From Gemmatimonadaceae bacterium (GTDB lineage Bacteria > Gemmatimonadota > Gemmatimonadetes > Gemmatimonadales > Gemmatimonadaceae): DNA of 64,000 bases. The notes beneath the pieces were generated by a model. It worked only from the letters and a program-made list of their open reading frames with translations. It was not told where the DNA came from and did not search any database. Every line of letters starts with the position of its first letter. Position 1 is the stretch's first letter. Shown piece after piece: positions 45,075 to 53,220 of this stretch. The stretch lies in the NCBI GenBank assembly GCA_025358925.1, contig JANYHT010000044.1, forward strand, positions 1 through 64,000, written 5' to 3'. Position numbers and translations under genes: made by a program.

Positions 45075-46756
45075 TGGCGATCCGTGGCAACCTCTCCGAG
45101 GCCAATCTCACGGACGTCTTGCAGCTACTCGCGCTCGGTCAAAAGACGGGCTGCCTGAGTGTGGGACGTGAAGGCAGCTTTGGCACGATTCACTTTGATC
45201 GCGGTCGCATCGTGTATGCGGCCATTGTGAACCGTCATGACCGACTCGGCGACCGATTAGTGCGCAGCGGCGCCATTTCGGCAGACACGCTTGCACGACT
45301 TATTGCACAAGCCGCGCCACTCGATGATCGGGCGCTCGCTGCCGCGCTACTCGACCAGCAGCTCGTGGTACGCGAGCTGCTGGAGGTGCAATATCGGCAA
45401 CAAGTAGAAGAAGCGGTCTATCATCTGTTTAGCTGGACGCACGGCACATTCACCTTTGAGGCGGATGCATATCCACCGGAGGATGATGCGTTGGTGTCGG
45501 TCAGTGCCGACTCGCTCTTGCTCGAAGGTGCGCGCCGTGTTGACGAGTGGACGCTCATCGCCAAGAAAATTCCCAGCCTCGATCTTATTTTTGAAGTCGA
45601 TGGTGATCGCCTCGCGCAGCGCGAAGTAGCCCTGAGTGCCACGCAGGAGCGCATCTTACCGCTGCTTGGCGGAACGAATGACGTGACGGCGGTCATCGAG
45701 CGGTCAGGACTCGGCGAGTTTGACATTGGCAAGGCGATTTACGGTTTGCTCACTGCGGGATTCGCGCATCGCGTTGGACGCAGCGCGGCGCGGCGGCAAC
45801 CGTCACCCGAAAGCCGTGTGGCTGAGCACCGGAATCTTGGCGTTGCATTCTATCGAACAGGTTTGTATGACGAGGCACAACGCGAATTCCGCCGCGTGCT
45901 CGAGCTCCGCGATGCCGATGTGGCCGCACGATTTCATCTCGGACTTATACACCTGCGACGCGCGGAATATGCGGACGCCGTGGAAACATTTCGACGCGCC
46001 GCTGCAGAACCAGACGCGCCGACTGCGGTGTATCACAACCTCGCCTACGCGCTCGAACGCATAGGGCGACTCGATGAGGCGGCGGACATGCTGTCCGAGG
46101 CGGTACAGCGGGGAGTGACACCTGATCCACGCACGGCGCTCTCGCACGCAACGTTGGCCTTAGCGTGCGGGGATCTCGCAACGGCGGAAGCACATCTCGC
46201 GGCAGCGCGCGCGCACTGGGGTGCACGGCAGCCGTCAGCGTCGTGGTACCATATGGCTGGACTATCCGCTGCACTGGCGGGAGACCTCATACGCGCCGTT
46301 GTGACACTCGAGGAGGGTATTGCCGTGCATCCGCACGCTGCGGTCCTGCACAATAATCTTGCCGTCACGCAGGAGCGTCTTGGTAGCTATGAGTTATCAG
46401 CACGCACGTTGGAGCATGCCTTGTTAGAAGACACCAATCTCGTGCACCTCCACAAAAATCTCGGCGACTATTTGTATCGCGCACAGCGCTACGATGAAGC
46501 GTTCGAGTCGTTTACGCGGGTCGTCAGGCTGTCGGTGAATCACGGCGCCGATGTACACCTCAAGTTGGGTAATATTCATTATCGTCGCGGCGTGATGGAT
46601 CAAGCGCAACGTGCGTGGGCTCGCGCGCTGGCCATTGAACCGGGCAATCGGATCGTACGCGCCAATCTGGACGCGTTGCGGCGCGTGGAGGTGCGCGATC
46701 TCGATGACGCGCAACACGAGATGAGCGACGCAGTCCTTGTGGGCGAGGCCGCGTGA
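45074..46756 (+). CDS. DUF4388 (PATAN) protein with C-terminal TPRs
   Basis: 560 residues. PATAN domain at residues 1-160 (RGNLSEANLTDVLQLLALG, KTGCLSV, IHFDRGRIVYAA), a winged-helix-like middle, then at least five TPRs from about 255 (LGVAFYRTGLYDEAQREF, FHLGLIHLRRAEYADAV, LHNNLAVTQERLGSYELS and HLKNLGDYLYRAQRYDEA-type). The ATG overlaps the twin-AAA+ stop by one base (TAATG) with AGGAG eight bases upstream. It pairs with the other PATAN gene to bracket the GTPase and AAA+ genes. Its role is inferred as scaffold or adaptor. Confidence 0.85.
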   Translation: MAIRGNLSEANLTDVLQLLALGQKTGCLSVGREGSFGTIHFDRGRIVYAAIVNRHDRLGDRLVRSGAISADTLARLIAQAAPLDDRALAAALLDQQLVVRELLEVQYRQQVEEAVYHLFSWTHGTFTFEADAYPPEDDALVSVSADSLLLEGARRVDEWTLIAKKIPSLDLIFEVDGDRLAQREVALSATQERILPLLGGTNDVTAVIERSGLGEFDIGKAIYGLLTAGFAHRVGRSAARRQPSPESRVAEHRNLGVAFYRTGLYDEAQREFRRVLELRDADVAARFHLGLIHLRRAEYADAVETFRRAAAEPDAPTAVYHNLAYALERIGRLDEAADMLSEAVQRGVTPDPRTALSHATLALACGDLATAEAHLAAARAHWGARQPSASWYHMAGLSAALAGDLIRAVVTLEEGIAVHPHAAVLHNNLAVTQERLGSYELSARTLEHALLEDTNLVHLHKNLGDYLYRAQRYDEAFESFTRVVRLSVNHGADVHLKLGNIHYRRGVMDQAQRAWARALAIEPGNRIVRANLDALRRVEVRDLDDAQHEMSDAVLVGEAA

Positions 46757-47232
46757 TACCAATCACGGTCAAGATCGCTGACCATGCCGTCGCCACTGGA
46801 GCCGAGCAGTTGGTGACCATTGGGTTAGGGTCGTGCGTCGCCATCGCGTTGTATAACCGCGATGCGCAGGTAGGCGCACTCGCGCACGTGCTTCTGCCCA
46901 ACACTACGCATGGGAACACGGCAGTTTCTGTGGGCAAGTTCGCCGCCACAGCGGTGCCCGCAATGCTCCAGCGCATGCGTGAACTTAACGCCAATGGCCG
47001 GGTCGACGCGCGACTCATTGGCGGCGCAACCATGTTCGCCCCACTATCGAGCACGGGTGCACTTTCACTTGGTACGCGCAATGTCATTGCGGCGCGTGCC
47101 GCATGTTTTGCCGAAAATATTGAGGTGGTGGCTGAAGATGTGGGCGGCGCGCATGGTCGCTCGGTGTATTTCGACGTCGCTGATGGCGCCGTGCTGGTGC
47201 GCGCGATGCTGAGAGCCGATGTCCTCCTCTGA
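46753..47232 (+). CDS. cheD: CheD chemoreceptor deamidase
   Basis: 159 residues. Catalytic C28 in GLGSCVAI and H45 in LAHVLLP; a GKFAATAVPAML segment and the LIGGATMF block are family features. CheD deamidates receptor glutamines and stimulates CheC. GTG start overlaps the PATAN-TPR stop; the end overlaps cheB by 14 bases. Its presence implies receptors encoded elsewhere. Confidence 0.94.
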   Translation: MIPITVKIADHAVATGAEQLVTIGLGSCVAIALYNRDAQVGALAHVLLPNTTHGNTAVSVGKFAATAVPAMLQRMRELNANGRVDARLIGGATMFAPLSSTGALSLGTRNVIAARAACFAENIEVVAEDVGGAHGRSVYFDVADGAVLVRAMLRADVLL

Positions 47233-48313
47233 GCGTCCGATGCAGACTGCTGCGTCTACGGATGTTCCCAAACGTGTGCTGGTTGTAGACGATAGTGCGT
47301 TCATGCGAAAGTTGGTGAGCGAAGTGGTCGCATCGAGTGGTGAATTTACCGTGATCGGCACCGCGTGCGACGGTGCGGATGGGTTGCGACAAGTCGCGTT
47401 GCTCAATCCGGATATCGTGACGCTCGATATTGACATGCCGCAGCTTGATGGTCTGGGCGCGTTGCGACGCATTATGCATGAGTATCCGCGCGCCGTCGTG
47501 ATGTTGAGCGCGGGCGGGTCAGACGGTGGTGCCGTCGCCACTCTGCGCGCGCTCGAATTGGGAGCGGTGGACTTTGTGCGCAAACCATCGGGCGCCATCA
47601 GTCTTGATCTTGATGACGTTCGAGAGCAATTGTTGCAGGCCTTGCGTGCGGCGGCGTGCACCAACGTTGCGACCCTGAAGCGCCCGGAACGGGTGCTAGA
47701 CGTGACGGCGCCTGCGACCGCCGCCGTACGGACGCGCGCCACAAGTTTGGTGTGTATTGCCGCATCAACGGGCGGACCAGCGGCGCTTGCGGACGTAATA
47801 CCGATGTTGCCCTGCTTCGCACACACTGCTGTGCTGATCGTGCAGCACATGCCGACCGGATTCACGGCGAGTCTGGCGGCACGCCTTGATGCGGCGGCGT
47901 CACTCACAGTGAGCGAGGCAAGCGACGGCGATGAGATCTGCGCCGGGCACGCGTACATTGCGCCGGGTGGATTTCATTTGCGAGTGAACGCCCGTACGCT
48001 CACCCTTGATCGGGGACCAACGCATTGTGGTGTTCGACCGGCCGCGGATCCATTGTTTGCGTCTGCGGCGCTCGCCTTTGGTACCTCCGTCGTTGGCGTC
48101 GTGCTCACCGGCATGGGCCGCGACGGCGCTGACGGGTTACACGCGATTCGTCGTGCTGGTGGCGTAGGTGTGGTGCAAGATGCCGCGTCTGCGGTGATCA
48201 GTGGAATGCCAGAGGCCGCGCTGCGTCATGCTGGCGCAGAGCGCGTAGAACCTCTGGCACGCGTCGCCGCCGCGATCACGGATTTAGTGTACCACATTGA
48301 GGGTGGACGATGA
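47219..48313 (+). CDS. cheB: CheB receptor methylesterase
   Basis: 364 residues: receiver domain (VVDDSAFMRK, phospho-acceptor in LDIDMPQ) then methylesterase domain with Ser in AASTGGP, His in QHMPTGF and Asp in GMGRDGADG. Removes methyl groups from receptors and can deamidate. An ATG at 47240 could also start the protein. No CheR, which adds the methyl groups, is present in this window. Overlaps the second cheW by ATGA. Confidence 0.95.
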   Translation: MSSSERPMQTAASTDVPKRVLVVDDSAFMRKLVSEVVASSGEFTVIGTACDGADGLRQVALLNPDIVTLDIDMPQLDGLGALRRIMHEYPRAVVMLSAGGSDGGAVATLRALELGAVDFVRKPSGAISLDLDDVREQLLQALRAAACTNVATLKRPERVLDVTAPATAAVRTRATSLVCIAASTGGPAALADVIPMLPCFAHTAVLIVQHMPTGFTASLAARLDAAASLTVSEASDGDEICAGHAYIAPGGFHLRVNARTLTLDRGPTHCGVRPAADPLFASAALAFGTSVVGVVLTGMGRDGADGLHAIRRAGGVGVVQDAASAVISGMPEAALRHAGAERVEPLARVAAAITDLVYHIEGGR

Positions 48314-48831
48314 TCATGCCACGATTCCGATCCACGGCGGCATTCCTGCCGAGGTTGCGCGCGACGTCACCGACGATCGAACGCGCGACGTTCGTAATTT
48401 TTGCGCTTGGCGCGCATCGGTTTGGCGCATATGTGGAAGCCGTCGAGCGGGTGCTGCGCGTGTCGCCGTCTGCGGGCGCGAGTGCGACGGTGCTCCACGC
48501 AGGCGTTATCGTGCCCGTCATGTCACTCGCGGAATCGCTCGAGGTAACGGCACGTCGCTCAAACGCTTCGCGTCTTCTGGTCATTGTCGCTGGATCGCGC
48601 TGGGTCGCAGTGGAGGTCGACGTTGTGTATGAAGTGGTCGCGATCGATGCGGCGACGGTGCAGCCGCTTGTGTCGGACGGGTCCAGAACGTATTTGCCAA
48701 CGGGCGTACGCGGTGTGTTCCGCCGAGCGGATCACGACGTGCTTGTGCTGGACGTCGCACGCATGGTCGAGACGGCATCGAAGCGCGTGCGCACCCAAAC
48801 AATCCAAGAGGGTGGGGAGACATACGCGTGA
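48310..48831 (+). CDS. CheW-like protein, second copy
   Basis: 173 residues with a diverged CheW domain (about 25-160): FVIFALGAHRFGAYVEAVERVL, VIVPVMSLAESL and YLPTGVRGVFRRADHDVLVLDVARM. Less conserved than the first copy, so it may couple to other receptors or replace a receiver-type adaptor. About 25 basic residues precede the domain. Overlaps cheB and the next gene by four bases each. Confidence 0.85.
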   Translation: MIMPRFRSTAAFLPRLRATSPTIERATFVIFALGAHRFGAYVEAVERVLRVSPSAGASATVLHAGVIVPVMSLAESLEVTARRSNASRLLVIVAGSRWVAVEVDVVYEVVAIDAATVQPLVSDGSRTYLPTGVRGVFRRADHDVLVLDVARMVETASKRVRTQTIQEGGETYA

Positions 48832-49778
48832 CGGAGCGTTTGCCGCTCGAGGCGGTGCAATCGGTGACGGACTTGGCAACCGCGCTCGAATCAGGCATCG
48901 CGCTGCAATCGTTCGCGCTCTCGGATGGCACGTTACTCGCCGCGCGCCACGCCCGGATTGCCACCGCGCTCGCAGCGCATCCGACTGCAACCGAACTTGC
49001 GCAACTCAAAGACGATATTGTTGCCCTGTTCCGCGAGGCGAGCGCCGCAGCGTCAGCGTACGCGACATTTAAGTGCAGCGTGAAATCACTCGCGGAGCAG
49101 TGGAAGCAGATAGATGGGCGACCGTCTACCATCCCTTCGGGGAGCGGCGCTAGGAACACAGGCACGTCACGCGTCGATCACTTGGGTGCATCAACGTTTG
49201 TCGAAAAAGGGTGGTCGCGGCTCTCGCTGGGCGATGCGCCGGGCGCCGAAGCAGCATTGCACCGCGCGCTCGAACTATCTCCCGGCAATAGCGAAGCAGA
49301 GTCGCTCCTCGGCTGGGCGCAAATGTTGCAAGAGCAGTACGACACTGCGCTGCTCACGTTCCACAATGTGCTCATGCGCGATCCACACAATACGCTGGCG
49401 CGTACGAATGTTGGCTACATCTGTTTGCGCAAAAAGATTTACGGCGAAGCGATTGAACACTTATCTCGCGCAATTCGCCTCGACAATGATCGCAAGGCCA
49501 CGCTATACGCACATTTATATCTTGGGATGGTATATCGCGAACGTGAAATGTACGATGATGCGGAACTGTTCTTTCACAAAGCGTTGGAGCTCGGACCAAA
49601 CTTGTTGCAAGCGTGGTACGAAATGGGGCGTGCGCGATGGTTCGCTGGTGACCGCAGCGGTGCAATGAACGCGTGGCGTCAAGGCGCGAACGCGAACAAG
49701 TTCAATCCATGGGGGAAGCGCTGCGCGGAGATGGTGGAGCAGGTAGATGCAGGCGCTGCGCCGCCGCGCGTCGATTAA
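48828..49778 (+). CDS. TPR protein with uncharacterised N-terminal helical domain
   Basis: 316 residues from a GTG overlapping the second cheW-like gene. The first 110 residues are helical without a recognised family; four TPR-like repeats follow (GWSRLSLGDAPGAEAALHRAL, LLGWAQMLQEQYDTALLTF, VGYICLRKKIYGEAIEHL, LGMVYREREMYDDAELFF). Cytoplasmic by lack of signal. Its end overlaps the peptidase gene by 70 bases. Likely another scaffold of the signalling operon. Confidence 0.82.
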   Translation: MTERLPLEAVQSVTDLATALESGIALQSFALSDGTLLAARHARIATALAAHPTATELAQLKDDIVALFREASAAASAYATFKCSVKSLAEQWKQIDGRPSTIPSGSGARNTGTSRVDHLGASTFVEKGWSRLSLGDAPGAEAALHRALELSPGNSEAESLLGWAQMLQEQYDTALLTFHNVLMRDPHNTLARTNVGYICLRKKIYGEAIEHLSRAIRLDNDRKATLYAHLYLGMVYREREMYDDAELFFHKALELGPNLLQAWYEMGRARWFAGDRSGAMNAWRQGANANKFNPWGKRCAEMVEQVDAGAAPPRVD

Positions 49779-50791
49779 TTGTTTGCGCGGTCGCGTTTCT
49801 CGCGAGCGCTTTGCTGTCGTACCCAGCGGCGACACAAGCCCCGGCTGTACATCCACTCACTGCAGCGCCCATAGAACCACCAACGGGCGTGCGTCTCGAC
49901 GCGGGCCGTTTCACCGTTGTCGCCGAACGTGGGGATGAGCGACTGGCGCAAGCGCTGTTAGCAGCGGCTCAAGTGCACGATACGTTTCCTGGATTGCCCA
50001 AACCCACCGCGCATGTGTTGATCGCGCTCGCACCGGATGCGGCGCGATTTCGGCAATGGGTGGGACCCAATGCGCCAGAATGGGGCGCGGCGATCGCAAT
50101 ACCCGATCAACGTCGCATTGTGATGCAAGGCGGCTTCGCCGGCAGCGATGCCGGTGACCCACTCGTGGTGCTGCGGCACGAGTTGGCGCATCTCGCGCTT
50201 CATGAAACGATGGGACGTCTGCCGCCTCGCTGGTTCGATGAAGGCTACGCGAGTGTGGCTGCCGGCGAATGGTCGCGTGAAACAGCATTTGCCACATCGG
50301 TTGGCATGGTGTGGCACGCGATGCCATCGCTTGCGTCATTGGAAGAGGGATTTCAGCATGGTGCCACGCGCGCCGAGTGGAGCTACGCACTCGCGTATCG
50401 CGTCGTCGACGACATGGCCTCGCTTGATGCACAACACGGTCTCGCCAACTTCTTTGCCTATTGGAAGGAATCAGGCGCGATGGAGCCAGCGATTCGCCGT
50501 GCATTCGGCATGACCGGTGAGCAGTTCGAAAAACATTGGCAACAGCAAACGCGCCTTCGGTACGGTGCGTTGGCCTTCGCGACGGACATTTCCGTCGTGC
50601 TAGCGTTCTTTGCGCTGCTGCTTGGCCCCCTGTACTGGATGCGGCGTCGTCGTGATCGACGTCGCCTGGAGGCGATGCGCGCCGTCGACCGAGCGCAGGA
50701 TCTCGCCGCGCGAGAAAGCGTGCTAGACGCCCTGCTCGCTGTTACGATGCCGTTGCCGCCCGCCTCCGATTCCGATATCCTCCAGTCATGA
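49709..50791 (+). CDS. Peptidase MA-like metallopeptidase with C-terminal membrane helix
   Basis: 360 residues. An Arg-rich n-region and hydrophobic LIVCAVAFLASALLSY form a signal or anchor; the start is ATG 49709, the last good ATG before that segment, inside the TPR gene. Zinc motif HELAH with a downstream FDEGYA Glu is the gluzincin (peptidase MA) pattern. A second membrane helix (about 302-320) precedes a basic cytoplasmic tail. An envelope protease role follows from topology; substrate unknown. It overlaps the 56-residue gene (ATGA). Confidence 0.82.
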   Translation: MGEALRGDGGAGRCRRCAAARRLIVCAVAFLASALLSYPAATQAPAVHPLTAAPIEPPTGVRLDAGRFTVVAERGDERLAQALLAAAQVHDTFPGLPKPTAHVLIALAPDAARFRQWVGPNAPEWGAAIAIPDQRRIVMQGGFAGSDAGDPLVVLRHELAHLALHETMGRLPPRWFDEGYASVAAGEWSRETAFATSVGMVWHAMPSLASLEEGFQHGATRAEWSYALAYRVVDDMASLDAQHGLANFFAYWKESGAMEPAIRRAFGMTGEQFEKHWQQQTRLRYGALAFATDISVVLAFFALLLGPLYWMRRRRDRRRLEAMRAVDRAQDLAARESVLDALLAVTMPLPPASDSDILQS

Positions 50792-50958
50792 CTGAGATCG
50801 AAAAGAACCGTTCGCGCGCTCTGCTGTTCTGGGGAGCGGCGCTGTTGGTGTTGCTGGCGGGATATGTTGACTTAGCCCGCGGCGGTGAGACGCTTGCACC
50901 CATTTTGCTGGTTGTCGGGTATATCGTTCTGGTACCGCTCGCGATTTTAAAGGGCTGA
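50788..50958 (+). CDS. Small 56-residue membrane protein
   Basis: Starts by ATGA overlap with the peptidase stop; begins MTEIEKNRSR and has two hydrophobic stretches (LLFWGAALLVLLAGY and LAPILLVVGYIVLVPLAIL) joined by a short polar loop. No family recognised. The overlap and two-helix layout support a real gene at the end of the operon; possibly a partner of the adjacent membrane peptidase (inference). Confidence 0.72.
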   Translation: MTEIEKNRSRALLFWGAALLVLLAGYVDLARGGETLAPILLVVGYIVLVPLAILKG

Positions 50959-51018
50959 GTCGTTCCGCTATTTGTATGAGCTGCTGCGTGGCGTGTATGT
51001 TGCGCAGCGTAGAAGTGA

Positions 51019-51092
51019 GGGCGAATAGCTCAGCTGGTTAGAGTGCCTGTCTTACACACAGGATGTCGGGGGTTCGAGTCCCTCTTCGCCCA
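51019..51092 (+). tRNA. tRNA-Val (anticodon TAC)
   Basis: 74 bases folding as a cloverleaf: acceptor GGGCGAA / TTCGCCC, D-arm around GCTCAGCTGGTTAGAG, anticodon stem CCTGT / ACAGG with loop CTTACAC (anticodon TAC, reading GUA), T-arm with TTCGAGT. CCA is not encoded. It lies 60 bases after the signalling operon. Confidence 0.93.
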
Positions 51093-51286
51093 CTAACGTG
51101 AACGGTCCAACGCTCGCGAGCGCCTTGCGAGTCATTCGGGCCAGTGGCAGCTTGTGCAGTTGACCCCCTCGACCCGACTTGGCTCGCGCACGGCCAACGG
51201 GTTGTCTCGCTCCTCGGCAGCATTTGAGTCTTCACTCGGTGTCTGTTCGAGACCTACGGCTACTTGGTGCGGAGGTTACGACTTTG

Positions 51287-52999
51287 ATGACACGGCATTT
51301 TCAGGCGATGGTCGGGTTGGGTCTGACGGTTTGTGGTACGATCGCAGCGTCCACAGTCGCCTCAGCGCAAGGCACGTACAATCGGGTCCCCGATCCAGGG
51401 GCGACCCGTGTCTTAGTGCCGGTGTTTAAAGGTTCCGAAAAGGGACTTGGGGTTTTAGCGGCAGATGCTGTGCGTTCGCGCATCGGGAACGAATTCCCGT
51501 TCAAGCAAGTGTACGTGCTCCCGAAAACTGAGATCAATCAATATCTCGAAGCGTCTGGATTCCCCATCGCGGAGCCGCTGCAGGCGCACGATGCTCGCGC
51601 TTTAGCCAATCTCATGCGTGCCGATGAGTATCTCACCGGAAACGTCACCAAAACGGCAACGGGATATAAGATCGATGCGTCGTTGGTGCTGGCGCGCGAT
51701 AACGCGTTGGTGCAGCCGCTTGGGGTGTTTGAAGCCGCGAAACTCGATGCAGCGGCCGGACTGCTGTCGAAGGAACTGAAGGAAGCCCGCAAACAGCTCG
51801 ACACCGAAAAGAAGTGCGTCAATAGTGTCCGTGACGGAAAGTTGGATGCCGCAGCGGCGTTTGCAAAAGAAGGCATCGTCGCGTATCCGAAGGCGACACT
51901 CTCTCGGGTGTGCTTGGCCAACGTGATGAATGCACAGAAAGCACCACCCGATAGCATGCTTCGCATTTCGCGCGAAATCGTGGCGCTCGATCCGCGCAAT
52001 CGATTCGGCCTGCAGTTTCTTGCAAACGCTTATCGTGCCGTCAATCAGCCCGATTCCGCCGTTCGTGCGATGACTACGTTGCTGTCAACGGATCCAGCCA
52101 ACCCGCGACTGCAGAAAGACGTGGTTGAGGCTATTGCGCAGCTCGCAAATCCAAAAGTGGCGCGCCCGGTCATCGATACCGCCGTTGCATTGAATCCTGG
52201 TGATCCAGATCTGCTCCGTCTGCGCTGGCTCATCTTGCTGGCGACGAAAGACTACAAAGAAGCGTATATACAGGGCGAAGAACTGGTGAAGCTCGACACG
52301 TCCTTCGCGGACACGACGTACTTCATTCGTACGTCAATCGTGTACGCATCCGACAGTCAGTATCAGAAGTCAGCCGAGTTCGCGGCGAAAGGACTGGCGA
52401 AGTTTCCTGGGCAGCCCAGCCTGACGTACCAACAGATCGTTTCACTCCGGTCCGCTGGACAAAATCAGCAGGCGTTGGATGCGTTAACGAAAGCGCTTGA
52501 GGCAAAGATTCCGGTTGAGAACGGCTCCTACATCCGCCTCACGTTGTTGAAAGACCTGAATCGCAATGAAGAGGTGCTTCCCGCAGCGCGAGCCATCATC
52601 GCGGCCGGGGACACAACGAATTCAGTGCGTCAGATGATCGTCGGCATTGGACAAGCGCAGAGTAACGCCGCGGGAAAGAGCGCGAATCCGGACGACTTCC
52701 AAACTGCAATCAACACGCTGATGTACGCGGATTCGGTTTCGAAGGGACAAACCAAAGCGCAGGCACAGTTCCTCCTAGGATCAACGTATGTGCGCTACAG
52801 TCAGGTGAAGTTGCAGCTTGGTCAAGCGCAAAAGTCGTGCACGTTGTTAAAGGAAGCGAAGAATCTGCTCGCTGACGCACAGATTCAGTTGCCGAAAGGT
52901 GGTTCGTTTGCGGTGGACCAGATGCGGACGCTCATGGGTGCTGCAATGCAGCTAGACACCGGCGCCGACCAGCTCCTTAAACAATTCTCTTGTAAGTAG
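51287..52999 (+). CDS. Exported TPR-containing protein
   Basis: 570 residues with signal peptide ending TVASA|Q. The N-terminal domain (about 28-190) binds the pattern RVLVPVFKGSEKGLGVLAADAVRSRI and a YLTGNVTKTATGY strand, resembling the N-terminal domain of surface/regulatory TPR proteins that assemble FlgO- or TolB-like folds; that match is tentative. The rest is TPR-like helices (LANAYRAVNQPDSAV, GEELVKLDTSF, GLAKFPGQPSLTYQQI). Start ATG has GGAGG eleven bases upstream; TTG 51284 is a closer-spaced alternative. It is monocistronic, ending in a strong hairpin. Envelope role unknown. Confidence 0.8.
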   Translation: MTRHFQAMVGLGLTVCGTIAASTVASAQGTYNRVPDPGATRVLVPVFKGSEKGLGVLAADAVRSRIGNEFPFKQVYVLPKTEINQYLEASGFPIAEPLQAHDARALANLMRADEYLTGNVTKTATGYKIDASLVLARDNALVQPLGVFEAAKLDAAAGLLSKELKEARKQLDTEKKCVNSVRDGKLDAAAAFAKEGIVAYPKATLSRVCLANVMNAQKAPPDSMLRISREIVALDPRNRFGLQFLANAYRAVNQPDSAVRAMTTLLSTDPANPRLQKDVVEAIAQLANPKVARPVIDTAVALNPGDPDLLRLRWLILLATKDYKEAYIQGEELVKLDTSFADTTYFIRTSIVYASDSQYQKSAEFAAKGLAKFPGQPSLTYQQIVSLRSAGQNQQALDALTKALEAKIPVENGSYIRLTLLKDLNRNEEVLPAARAIIAAGDTTNSVRQMIVGIGQAQSNAAGKSANPDDFQTAINTLMYADSVSKGQTKAQAQFLLGSTYVRYSQVKLQLGQAQKSCTLLKEAKNLLADAQIQLPKGGSFAVDQMRTLMGAAMQLDTGADQLLKQFSCK

Positions 53000-53030
53000 C
53001 ACCGGCGAGCGCGTTCCTTGCGCTCCAATC

Positions 53031-53074
53031 GCGAGCCCGCCGTCGCCTGCGACGGCGGGCTCGCGTGCGTTTCC
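53031..53074 (+). terminator. Inverted repeat, probable terminator
   Basis: A perfect 16-base inverted repeat (arms 53031-53046 and 53049-53064) with a two-base centre, then GTGCGTTTCC. Stem is very stable but the T-run is short. Placed 31 bases after the exported TPR gene, it likely ends that transcript and insulates the cell-wall cluster. Confidence 0.7.
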
Positions 53075-53169
53075 GACATCATCATTCACTGTTCGCTCAC
53101 GCTACACGTACCGCCTCACATCTGTTCACGGAAATGGGTAATACACATTTTGCTTCCACATCCCCTCGC

Positions 53170-53199
53170 TTGACGCTGCTCCGTGCGTCGCACTAACAT
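53170..53199 (+). promoter_or_regulatory. Candidate promoter of the division/cell-wall cluster
   Basis: TTGACG (53170-53175), 18-base spacer, TAACAT (53194-53199), 21 bases before the rsmH GTG. Good match to a sigma-70-type site. No SD precedes rsmH, so the leader would be short. mraZ, the usual first gene and regulator here, is absent. Confidence 0.5.
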
Positions 53200-53220
53200 G
53201 TCGCGCTCCAACCCAAGCGC

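Noticed and set aside
47065-47958. 297-codon open frame antisense to cheD/cheB
   Set aside because: Spans the junction of two well-defined genes and shows no domain.
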